NCBI GenBank assembly: GCA_963681505.1
Contig: OY811971.1
Location: 7,600,924 to 7,664,923 of the forward strand
Source: Eunapius fragilis
Taxonomy: Eukaryota > Porifera > Demospongiae > Spongillida > Spongillidae
Length of the DNA: 64,000 bases
Direction: 5' to 3'
Positions 1-10,151 of this stretch are shown here, piece after piece. The first letter of the stretch is position 1; every line of letters begins with the position of its first letter. A model generated the notes under the pieces. It did no database searches and was not told the origin of the DNA. It saw only the letters and a list, made by a program, of their open reading frames with translations. Position numbers and translations under genes: made by a program.

Positions 1-3000
1 TCTGATGGTCAATCTGGGCACCCCTATCCAGAAGTAGTTGCAAACACCTATCTTGCCCATAAAGTGATGCCCCCATCAGTGGAGTATTTCCATCCTGTAA
101 AGATAAGTGCATATCATACCAATGTCCCTTACAACATACAACCCAACCCCATTGGTTCACAATCCAGCGTAAAGGGAAGAGGATGGGGAGGAGAGGGGAG
201 GGATAGGGGTGGGAGGGTGGTGGTAAGGTGAGGGAGGATGAGGGATGGGAGGGGGAGAGGAAGGAAGTTGGAGCAGAGGGGGATGGGAGGAAAGGAATAG
301 GTAAGAGGAGTAGAAAAGGGAGATGAAGAGGAAATTCTATACACATTGCTTTTTAATAATTGTACATGCACCACTCCAGTACATGTAACACATCCATCCA
401 GTACATACAACTAGGTTTGTGCGAGAGTGTGGGGGTGGGGTGGCAATGCCTTCCCTCTGACAAAAGTGTGGGAGCAATAGCCGCCATGGACCCCGTACTT
501 CCTACACTACTGATAACCAACATACCAGTCCAGTTACATGTGTGAAGAATACGTCAGTGACATGGAGGCCATTGGATATGACCATGTAGAGGAGACCGTG
601 GGATATGAGCATACAGTGGAGGTCATGAGTGCATTACTGGAAGCAATGAGACATGATATACCTCAAAAGACATGCAATCATTCTTGTGCTGATACAATTA
701 TGACCAGTGACTACAATTACTGATGAAATAGAAGATAAGTTGGGGAGTATTGGAGGGTGACGTATAGGGACTAGGAAAGTTTTATTTGCAGAACATGCTG
801 CTTATATTAGACAGCCTCTAAACACATCATATTGTGAGCAGGAGATGGAAGCAGAATGTTCTGATCAGAGGTCCCTCCACCACAGAGCTGAATCATGTAC
901 CTTGCCACATGACCATATCGTCCATAAATGTATATGAAATATTAAAAAACAAAATATATTGTTTTCAAAGGTATCCTTCGGTAGTGGATGGGGAGGAGGA
1001 GAAAGAGTGCAAATGGTACATGTACCAATGAGGCGATATGAGTGTGAGCTGCTCAGTTATCTAGGACTGCACATCTCTTGTGCAATATAGACCCCACTAG
1101 CCTGGAACAATTCATTTTCATTTTCAACACCTCATTCAATTTTAACCAAATATATAGTGTTCACATGTTATCGTACTCCTTCCTTTACTCACAATAGGAT
1201 TACTTTCTAATGAGGACATTTGTACCAAACGCTGTGAAATGATTCTGCATTATAGGCTAAATTGAGTACATGTATGTGAAATACTATCGCTTTATACATG
1301 TATTTGCCAGCTGGAAACACAAACTGTACATGCAGTTGGCCATTACCATGACATTATGCATTAAAATGCATTTAATGCGTACAGTGTATAGTATTTAAAA
1401 AAAAAAAAACACGAATGAGAGCGGAAACCTCTTGAAACTGTATAGATCAAAAGCATACATGTACATGTACATGTATGGCTTGGATCATGATGAGGGACAA
1501 ATCTCCAGTAAGGCCCCACACACCCAACACTCTCCACACACATCACAAGGGAATATAAAATAAAAAGACACTGGGCTGATCCCTAAATGCACTCACCTTA
1601 TTCTGATGGTCAATCTGGGCACCCCTATCCAGAAGAAGTTGCACACACCTATCTTGCCCATAAAGGGATGCCCACATCAGTGGAGTATTTCCATCCTATA
1701 AAGATATGTGCATAGCACACCAATGTCCCATACATCATACAACCCAACCCCATTGGCTCACAAACCAGCCTTATGAGAAGAGGATGGGGAGGAGAGGGGA
1801 GGGATAGGGGTGGGAGGGTGGTGGTAAGGTGAGGGAGGATGAGGGATGGGAGGGGGAGAGGGAGGAAGTTGGAACAGAGGGGGATGGGAGGAAAGGAGTA
1901 GGAAAGGGAGATGGAGAGGAAATTCTAAATACCTACAAGTAAATAAAAACATTCTCTACGAGAAAGTTGGTGGGATATAGGATTTGATTATGACATTGGT
2001 GGTGTAAAAAGCAAGGAAACAAGGTCTTATCAGAAGGGAAAATGTCATAGTCCTATATGTAGCACATTTCTAGGGCATGTGTTGTTTGTGTGCTAAATAT
2101 AGGACTATGACATTTTCCCTTCTGATAAGACCTTGTTTCCTTGCTTTTTACACCACCAATGTCATAATCAAATCCTATATCCCACCAACTTTCTCGTAGA
2201 GAATGTTTTTATTTACTTGTTTTCTTTATTTTTTTTCATACCCATTTAATTATACAAGACATTAGTCTCGTACCCAGACCGTCTATGACGTAAGCGATTA
2301 TCGCTGTAAACAGTTTAATCACTACGTCCATACGTATGGACGTAGTGTTTACAGCGATAATCGCTTACGTCATAGACGGTCTGGGTACGAGACTAACAAG
2401 ACATAGGAGGCTGATAGTCGATTGTTTATCATATTATATAAAAGCGAGTCCTCCAGCCGATTCTGAAGCTATTGGTGAAATTTTCATCGCTTAAAAATGT
2501 TCCTGTCCTGAGTTATGCGTTGCCAAGAAGAAGAAGACGACCCGCCCCTTGTTCCGAGACTGGGTACGAGGACGGGCAGTACACTCTTGTTCTCAACAAC
2601 CACGCGGTTCAGCGACATGAAACAAAAACGAAACTACTCATTTTTGACTTCTAGATCGATTGCTAAAACAAGCTACACGATCCGATCGTCGGGAGTGTTG
2701 TTACAGACGGGTCGCGTTTTTTTAATGACATTCATAGTCGGGGTCAAATCCTATATGGAAGTTTCTAACGAAACTTCCGATGCACATTGCTTTTATAATA
2801 CTTTTTAATACATGTGCATGCACCAGTCCAGTGCATGTACATATAACACATTCGTCCTGTACATACATGTACAACTAGGTTTGTGTGAGAGTGTGGGGGT
2901 GGGTGGCAATGCCTTCCCTGACAGAAGTGTGGGAGCAATTGCCCCCATGGCCCTTGTCCTTCCTACTCTACTGATAACTGATAAACAACATACCATTCCA

Positions 3001-6000
3001 GTTACATGTGTGAAAAATACATCAGTGATGTGGAGGCCTTTGGATATGACCACGTAGAGGAGACCATGGGATATGAGCATACAGTGGAGGTCATGAGAGC
3101 ATTATTGGATGTAATGAGACATGAGAAACCTGAAAAGACACACAACCATTTTTGTGCTGATACGATAATGACCAGTGACTAGTCTACAACAAATGATGTG
3201 CATGCTTTTGTTTTAGAGAAGGTTAAAACTTGGACATCCGGAGTGGGTGTATTGGCTGAGGCAGCCGAATTATACCCCCAGGTTGCATTTGCAGCTCTTT
3301 CCAAATCACTGCAATTCAAATGGTCTTACATGCATAGAGTGGTACCAACTTGTGAATCCTGCTTTGAAATCCTGCGCAATGCATTGAACGACATCTTTTG
3401 GCCAGCTTTATTCCAGGGAACTGTAAGTGATTCAGAGAAGAAACTGTTTTCACTTCCAGCCCGTCATGGAGGACTGGGAATTCGAGATCCTCTATCAACA
3501 GCTGTATCTTCCTTTGCAAATTCAAGAAAATGTACAGCTCATATAGTTGATGCAATCAAGTATAATTCAGTATTTAATCACATAGACCACCTTTCGAAGC
3601 TACACAGGGAATTAAATCATGACATTGAAATCCAATACCAGAGCCTTCTTAATTCAGTTTTACAAACCTTTGACAACAACAAGAAGACAGCTATACAATG
3701 AGGAATTGATGGAAAGACCTCAGCATGCATGGTTGACAGTGATACCAATGGCATACCATCATTTTGATCAATCTGCCACTGAATTTCGGGACTCACTGGT
3801 GCTGTGATATAATCGACCATTACTACGATTGCCAGCTCTGTGTGATGGTTGTGGTAGTCAGTTCAGCACTGGACATGCCCTTGAGTGTAGAAAGGGAGGT
3901 TTAGTCATCCATAGACATAATGAGATTAAGGATGCCCTTGGTGACTTGGCTTCATTTGCATACAAAGAGGTTGTGAGGGAACCTGATGTAAGAGAACACA
4001 ATGACCATGAGAAGGTTCCTGCTTTGGTTGCTGATCTTTCTGTTCATGGTGTATGGCAGCCTCAAGCTACTACCTTTTTTGGTGTTCAAGTAGTGGATTC
4101 AGATGCAAATTCTTACTTGCATCGTGATGTGGGTGCAGTTCTTTCCTCGATTGAGCACACAAGAAACAAAAGTACTCACAAGCTGCTGAAGCAATCAATG
4201 CATCTTTTGCACCATTTGCTGTGACAGCTGATGGGGCACTCGGTCTTGAGGCAAAGACATTTATACGTCATTTGGCTGACAAAATAGCTGTAATTTGGCA
4301 GAAGTCTAACAGTGAAGTGCTGGGCTATGTACATGCCAGAATGCTTTTTGCTGTCCTTCGTGCTACGAATCTGTGCATTCGCGGCAATAGAGTGAAATGG
4401 AGAAGACAGATGAAGATTGAAGATGGAGCTGGGCTTCCATACCTGCCAGAATGAGTTTTAGCACAGCTTCTCGTGTTTCTTTTGTATTTTTTACATTTTT
4501 AGTAGCTTCTGTAGTTGGTTGTGTGTGTGTTGTGTGTTATTCTCTTGTATCTTGTATTCCTATATTAGTTCTATATATGTTAATGTTTTGAACAAGCAGA
4601 AAAAAATGAAATAGAAGGTAAGTTGGTGAGTATTGGAGAAGGGACGTAGGGACTAGGAAAGTTTTATTTGCAGATAATGTTGCTTATATTAGATAGCCTC
4701 TAAACACATCATATCTTGTGCAATGTGAGCAGGAGATGGAAGCAGAATGTCCTGATCAGAGGTCTCATCACCATAGAGCTGAATCATGTACCTTGCCACA
4801 TGTTGTTAACATATCGTCCATAAATGTACATGAATTATTAAAGAAAAACAAAATATATTGTTTTAAAAGATATACGTCCATAGACAATGGGGAGGAGGGG
4901 AAATAGTACAACAGCAGGAACATGGACCAATGAGGGGATATGAGTGTGAGCTGCTCGTATTTCATTTCTCATTTTTGCAGTCCCACTAACCTGGAACAAT
5001 TCCATTTCAATACCTCGTTCAGTTTCAACCATAATCTACGCAGTCCGTTCATTAGAAGTGTTGCTTATGCTCAAACGTAATTTTGTGTTCTCATGTTCTC
5101 CTACTCCTTCCTTTACTCGCTATAGGATTACTTTCTAATGAGGACATTTGTACCAAAGGCTGTAAAATGATTCTGCATTATAGGATAAATTGAGTACATG
5201 TATGTGAAATACCATAGTTTTATAATTGCCAGCTGGTAAGACAAATTGTACATGTACATGTAGTTGGCCATTAGCGTGACATCATGCATGTACATGTAGC
5301 GTGATATGCAGCATTTAAAAAGAAATACATGTATGAGAGGTGGAGCCCCTTGAAGTATAGATCATAAGCATGCATCCATGTATATGTATGGCTTAGATCA
5401 TGATGAGGGACAAATCACCAGTAAGGTCCCACACACCCAACACTCTCCACACATCACACACACTATGCCCTCTTCAAAAATATAAAGAGACACCGGGCTG
5501 ATCCTTAAATGCACTCACCTCATCCTGATAGTCAATCTGCGCACCCCTATCCAGAAGAAGTTGCACACACCCATCATGCTTCCCACGTGATGCCAAAATC
5601 AGTGGGGTATTTCCATACTGTAACGATAAGTGCATATCACACCAATGTCCCATACAACATACAACCCAACCCCATTGGTTCACAAACCAGTGTAAAGAGA
5701 AGAGAATGGGGAGGAGAGAGGCGGGTGCAGAGAGGGGAGGGTGGGAAGGTGAGAGATGGGGGAGACTGAGTATGCAAGGAGGAAGTTGGGGATGGGAGTA
5801 GAGCAGTAGGAAAGATGCACTTATTCATGCATGTACTGCCCTGATCACAGAACTCCATGGACTGATATATCATACAGAGTTTCCTCACACTTTCATGTGG
5901 TCAACATAGGACCATTTAAATGCCTTTATAAACCATACATTTTATACATGGTCATGCACCAGTCCAGTACATGTAACACATCTGTCCAGTACATACAATT

Positions 6001-7220
6001 AGGTTTGTGAGTGAGTGTGGGGATGGGTGGTGGGGGGGGGGGGGCAATTGCCCCCATGGCCCCCATACTTCCTATACCACTGACACCCACACACCATTCT
6101 GAATCATGTACATGTTCCTTGCCCATGTGTTGTAAACATATTGTCTATACATGAATTGTTAAAACACAAAATATATAGTTTTCAAAGGATTCCATCTGTG
6201 GGAGATAGAACAGGTACGTGGACCAATGAGGGGACATGAATGTGAGCTGCTCGTAGTTTATTTCTCTATGTTACATGTGTCAAATGTACATGTACATCAG
6301 TGAGCTGCAGACAGAACTACAGGATGTGGTCAATGTGCAAGACAAGAACTATCCCTACAGAGACTTCAGGTCCATTGCTATGAAGTTCCTCTGCCCCAAT
6401 GCTGATGTTAACCATCCCATCCAGAGGCCAGTAAAGGTGACCCATGCATTGTGTGCAATTCCATGTACCAATCAAGTGAAGCATGTGAATACTATTGTTA
6501 CTCTTGCATGGAGGCCATTGGATATGACCATATAGAGGAGACCATGGGATATGAGCATACATTTGTACCAAAGGCTGTAAAATGATTCTGCATTATAGGT
6601 TACATTGAGTTCATGCATTTGAAACACCATAGCTTTATAATTGCCAGCTAGTTACACAAACTGTAAATGTAGTTGGCCATAACCGTGACATTAGGCATGT
6701 ATTTCTTTGTTAATGCGTATGCAGCATTCAAAAAGAAATAAACATGAGGGGAGGGTGGTAAGGTGAGGGAGTATGAGGAATGGGAGGGGGAGAGGGAGGA
6801 AGTTGGAGCAGTGGGGGATGGGAGGAGAGGAGTAGGAAAGGGAGATGGAGAGGAAGTGCTATATGCTATCACATGTACCTACACATTGCTTTTCCAAAGC
6901 AACACACCTGAACCCATGACAACAGCTGTTCTTCATTTGAATAGATTTTTACAATGAAAACATTACTTGGGGTGGTAACTGTTTAAAATACAAACATTCA
7001 TGCACTGCCCTGATCACAGCACTCCATGGACTGATACACACAGATTCATGTATTCAGAATAAGATCTCTACTTTATACATGTAATATTAAAACCAATACA
7101 GCAATACATAGCATGTCTTACCTCATTAGTAGCCTCAATGTCTGCACCCTGATCAAGGAGTGCAATCACCTCCTCTCTCCTGCCATTCAATGCTGCATTT
7201 CGTAGAGCTCTTCCAAGGTC
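1..7220 (-). CDS. Ankyrin-repeat protein, four exons (3' end beyond window)
   Basis: Read on the minus strand, four exons each encode one 33-residue ankyrin repeat: 7122-7220, 5519-5617, 1597-1695 and 2-94 (the last is cut by the window edge). The three complete exons are exactly 99 bp, start and end in phase 0, and are flanked by AG acceptors and GTAAGA/GTGAGT donors. The first reads D-L-G-R-A-L-R-N-A-A..., ending G-A-D-I-E-A-T-N-E. The others carry the consensus G-N-T-P-L and L-L-L-D-R-G-A-Q-I-D. Ankyrin repeats are protein-binding solenoids, so the product is presumably a scaffold or receptor part. No start codon, other domain or stop is visible. The introns are copies of one duplicated module. 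The exon calls are firm; the identity of the full protein is unknown. Confidence 0.82.
100..1596. repeat. Tandemly duplicated intron module of the ankyrin gene
   Basis: Besides the exons, the intron sequence itself is repeated. A G-rich block (about 180-330) recurs near 1783-1930, 5700-5790 and 6745-6860. A block with a C-A-T-G-C-A-C-C-A-G-T-C-C-A-G-T start (about 360-560) recurs at 2815-3080 and 5945-6100. A third block (about 760-1340) recurs at 4640-5300 and, degenerate, at 6110-6720. The order is the same in each copy, which shows that exon and intron were copied together as units of about 1.5 kb. Confidence 0.75.
1597..1695 (-). CDS. Ankyrin repeat exon, 99 bp, phase 0-0
   Basis: The exon follows a TATAG acceptor and ends AAG before GTGAGT. 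It encodes D-G-N-T-P-L-M-W-A-S and continues to Q-I-D-H-Q-N-K. The partial exon at 2-94 is nearly the same and starts after ACAG, with G in place of W in the first helix. Confidence 0.85.
1935..2220. mobile_element. Foldback MITE, family A, copy 1
   Basis: A near-perfect inverted repeat with arms of about 130 bp. The left end starts ACAAGTAAATAAAAACATTC and the right end is its reverse complement. The two arms meet near 2060-2090. Two diverged copies with the same ends lie at 25570-25861 and 62226-62509. There is no coding capacity, so it must be mobilised in trans if it still moves. Confidence 0.8.
2263..2395. mobile_element. Palindromic MITE, family B, long copy
   Basis: An inverted repeat of about 133 bp beginning TAGTCTCGTACCCAGACC and ending with its reverse complement. 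The centre (about 2316-2346) is itself a perfect palindrome around CATACGTATG. The same termini frame a short element at 21987-22033. Confidence 0.75.
2400..2790 (+). repeat. Dispersed repeat related to the family F elements
   Basis: Contains the block running from a G-C-T-A-T-T-G-G-T motif through AAGAAGAAGAAGACGACC, a GGGTACGAGGACG motif, and a TGACATTCATAG end. The same order of motifs occurs at 20980-21270, 26150-26460 and, inverted, 61095-61420. Its open frame is arginine/glutamate rich only because of the repeat composition. Confidence 0.6.
3183..4606 (+). mobile_element. 5'-truncated LINE-like retrotransposon, 3' part of the RT protein
   Basis: Three neighbouring reading segments (about 3198-3701, 3829-4224, 4221-4454) resemble the C-terminal half of a LINE-type polymerase common in invertebrates. 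The first has the L-P-A-R-H-G-G-L-G-I-R-D-P motif that follows the RT core. The second has a zinc-knuckle-like C-D-G-C-G...H-A-L-E-C and the G-G-L-V-I-H-R-H-N-E motif. The third ends in L-C-I-R-G-N-R. The segments lie in different frames with stops between them, so the copy is dead. The D-L-S-V...F-F-G-V-Q-V-V stretch could belong to a restriction-like endonuclease, but that is inference. Comparison with the empty sibling site near 730 sets its limits. Confidence 0.65.
5519..5617 (-). CDS. Ankyrin repeat exon, 99 bp, phase 0-0
   Basis: The exon begins TAT-GGA-AAT after a TTACAG acceptor and ends GAG before GTGAGT. It encodes Y-G-N-T-P-L-I-L-A-S..., a complete ankyrin repeat. It differs from the sibling exon 1597-1695 at several residues (I-L for M-W, R-G-K-H for L-Y-G-Q), so the duplicates are diverging as functional-looking repeats. 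Confidence 0.85.
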
Positions 7221-7325
7221 CTGCAGAGATGGACCAAACACGTAGTTAATCCACAGCACAATAGACTTAACTGTGCTTCACACACACACAACAAAACGTG
7301 CAGGAATTGGGAACCCGGGGGAAAA

Positions 7326-7790
7326 AACGGCGTAATCGCGCGTACATGTAATTGTGCGGGAAAAACGGCCGTAAACGCGCCAAATTACGCGGTCTTCAAA
7401 ACGCTGTACATTGTATCTTCTTAATTGTGCAATATAGTAGAGCTACATTTGCATATTAACAAAGCGGTCCTGTGTCAATAGAAGTCCAAAGATGGTTTAG
7501 TTTGCGATGCATCGTTCCGAAGATATTTACAATCAACTTAGCAAGATTTCGCGGGCTTTAGGTACAAAACCCCGCGAAATCAAGCCCTTTACTTGAATGT
7601 GAATATCTTCGGTACGATGCATCGCAAACTAAACCATCTTCGGACTTCTATAGACACAGGACCGCTTTGTAAGTATGCAAAATGTAGCTCTACTATATTT
7701 TGCACAATCAAGAAGATACAGCGTTTTGAAGACCGCGTAATTTGGCGCGTTTATGCCGTTTTAAGCACAATTACGCGCGATTACGCCGTT
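7326..7790. mobile_element. Large foldback element, family C
   Basis: Two arms of about 220 bp are inverted copies. The left arm starts AACGGCGTAATCGCGCG and the right arm ends CGCGCGATTACGCCGTT. The centre lies near 7545-7575, between two inverted G-C-G-G-G/C-C-C-G-C stretches. The arms differ at scattered positions, so the element is not brand new. It has no coding frame. Confidence 0.75.
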
Positions 7791-8722
7791 AACACATCAC
7801 GTGCTCCATAGGATGTGTCCATCATTGTTCAGCAGTCCTACTTTGACGTTCTTATTCTTGTTGCTATGAGGTAGGTTTTTAGCTACACCCATATCAAAAT
7901 AAAATAAGAATGTTGTCGTTCTGCGTCAATTATTTATGCATGCATGCTCAACCAAAACATATCCACCACAACTACAATCCAATGTGTTCAACCTCCATGT
8001 TAACATAGCATCGTTTCTGCTTTCATGCATTTAATCCCCCCCCCCCCCCCCGCACTTTGGCTGTAGGAGGGGATATCCCCCACATTATTATTCAGTGCTA
8101 CCTTTATGTAATAGTACATATCACTATGTATGCATGTCCTGCCCTTTCATGTAAGGTCCTTTTCCGCTAGGTACAGCCTCCCCCGCCCCACCACTGCCTT
8201 TTCGTATCAGGTCTGACCTGTAACCCCGCCTTATCTACCCTTTTAAATTTGCCCTCCCCACCAACACTTTCGTGTATTATTGGTTTTATACATGTACACA
8301 CCGGCTGTATTAGAAGTCAGTGGGTGGGGTTATTGTCTTTTATCCTAAAATCGGTTTTGCATCTTGGGTTCTGTCCCAGACCTAGGTAGTTGGTCATTGC
8401 CCGACTACCTAAGACCCCACGTCGTAAGCTTACAGTGCCACCCCCGAGGGGGAAGAGGGCCTCCTATCCCACACTTCAATCCCAAAGTGGGGCCACCTTT
8501 TTGGTGTACCCACCCCTCTTCCCACCCTGCCAGAGATGATATCTGCCACTGCCGACTGGCGGTGATATCAACATTGCATTAGGCAAGGAGCATTTTGGAG
8601 GGTCTGGAAACTATATTGAATTTACCATATTTAGTTAAGATCGGCGATGAAGATAGTTTCCAGCCTCCCCAGTAACGCCCCCTCCGCGCATACGGCTATG
8701 ATATGGGCTGGCCTCTGGGTGC

Positions 8723-9040
8723 ACTGTCGTATTGGGGGTACTAACCTCGAGACGTTTACTTAGTAGCAAAGTGAAATTATATATCGATATCCATCTGATG
8801 TGCGTATGTGTACTAATAAAGAATACCACGTACGCATGTAATATTTGCAGAACATGCAATAAACCAGTAAATACAACCAATGCAGATTATAAAAACTGTC
8901 GTATTGGGGGCGTGGTACAACCTCGAGACGTTAGTAGCAAAGTACACAGATATAAATTTTATATCCATCTGATGTACGTTACTAAAACAGAATACCACGT
9001 ACGTGTATACTATTTGCAGAACATGCAAATAAACCGGTGA
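8723..9040. repeat. Direct tandem duplication, about 170 bp unit
   Basis: Unit 1 (8723-8894) and unit 2 (8895-9040) both begin ACTGTCGTATTGGGGG. They share a TATCCATCTGATGT motif, an AATACCACGTACG motif and an ATTTGCAGAACATGCAA motif in the same order. Confidence 0.7.
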
Positions 9041-9085
9041 TACACGCACCTTTTTTATACACGTTAAAAAAACAACCAAAAAACC

Positions 9086-9341
9086 CAGGGCGGATTTAGG
9101 GGGGGGGGAGTATGGTATACATGTACTCCCACCTCCCCCCCCCCCCCCCCCGCAAAACCCATCTTATTAAAAACTCACGACTAGATTAGTGTTGCTGCGC
9201 TATTATGCGGTGTTTTGTGACTTAAAAAGTGCGAATGCTGGTGGGGTGTCAGGGGCAGGTACGCGGGGGGGGGGGGGGGGGGGTTGGGGGTAGCAAACCC
9301 CCTCTTTCATACAGGGTACCTCTCCCTCTTCCGATAAGCAG

Positions 9342-9372
<31 letters not shown>

Positions 9373-9548
9373 CTTTTCGTATCGGCCTGAAGTGGACTGC
9401 CCCCCCCCGCCCTCGATCCCCGCTTTTCGTATCGCGGATTATTCGCGGGTCTAAGCCCCCCTTTTGGAATCCGCCTCTGGGCGTGTCCCTTCAAAATCAC
9501 TGCAACCCCCCCCCCCCCCCCCGCCCTCCGGCCCAAAACCGCCCCTGA
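9086..9548. mobile_element. Probable small DNA element with C/G runs
   Basis: The left side reads AGGGCGGATTTAGG followed by G runs. The right side ends in CCAAAACCGCCCCTG. The inverted GGCGG/CCGCC ends and the run-rich interior resemble the element at 44847-45155. The limits are approximate. Confidence 0.4.
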
Positions 9549-9908
9549 TAAACCTGGTACATGTACAATGTCAATATACCTTTAGATCGGACGACGCCAT
9601 TTGGTAACGATCCTTTCCCTTCACGTGATGTGAACAAAGCCAAAGGTGACGTGGCATTATAAAATTAGGTAGCAGAATTACGGTATAACTTTTTTCTTTT
9701 CAAGTTCTTTCTTACGAACTTGAAGTTACAGTGGCCTCAATTTTTTTTAATTACGTTTACCTCTAGCGGCAGCTTAGCATGGAAAATGTTTTTAATATGC
9801 GCTAGGTCACTTTTCGCTGCCTCGGCCCCATCTATGTTGAGCACATAGCTCTTTAAAACCCACAATCCATTAACCTACACAGGGAAAAAAAAGCGTCAAA
9901 TCATTTAA

Positions 9909-10020
9909 AATCATTCAGAAATCTTTGCGCGATTGAACGGAGAATCACACAAAAATCAATAAAGCGTATGATTTTTGCGTGATTCTCTGATCAATCACAC
10001 AAAGATTTCTAAATGATTCT
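9909..10020. repeat. Hairpin insert in the left transposon end
   Basis: AATCATT-CAGAAATCTTTG at the left and CAAAGATTTCT-AAATGATT at the right form a palindrome of about 110 bp. The right transposon end lacks it: there AATCATTTAGAATTGTTAGGCGC is continuous. Confidence 0.65.
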
Positions 10021-10151
10021 GTTAGGCGCAATCTATCAATTTGGGCAATCTATAAATTGCGCTGCGCATTATGTGAATCCACATAGTGCGCAACAATTTA
10101 TAAATTGCGCAAATTCCTGGTACATATCCACGTGGCGTTAACACTTCGATA

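Larger units (their letters stand above)
7221..9882. other. Gene-free stretch with repeats
   Basis: No exon is recognised. It holds a 465-bp foldback (7326-7790), a direct duplication of about 170 bp (8723-9040), a C-run-rich element with short inverted ends (about 9086-9548), and poly-C/G runs near 8038, 9108-9150, 9266, 9343-9371 and 9505. Confidence 0.6.

Noticed and set aside
129-410. Proline/leucine-rich minus-strand frames next to ankyrin exons (also near 1758-1952 and 5637-5888)
   Set aside because: They are the CT-rich intron tract read as protein, and they run across the exon acceptors.
9249-9536. Glycine/proline-rich frame of 95 codons
   Set aside because: Caused by poly-C/G runs.
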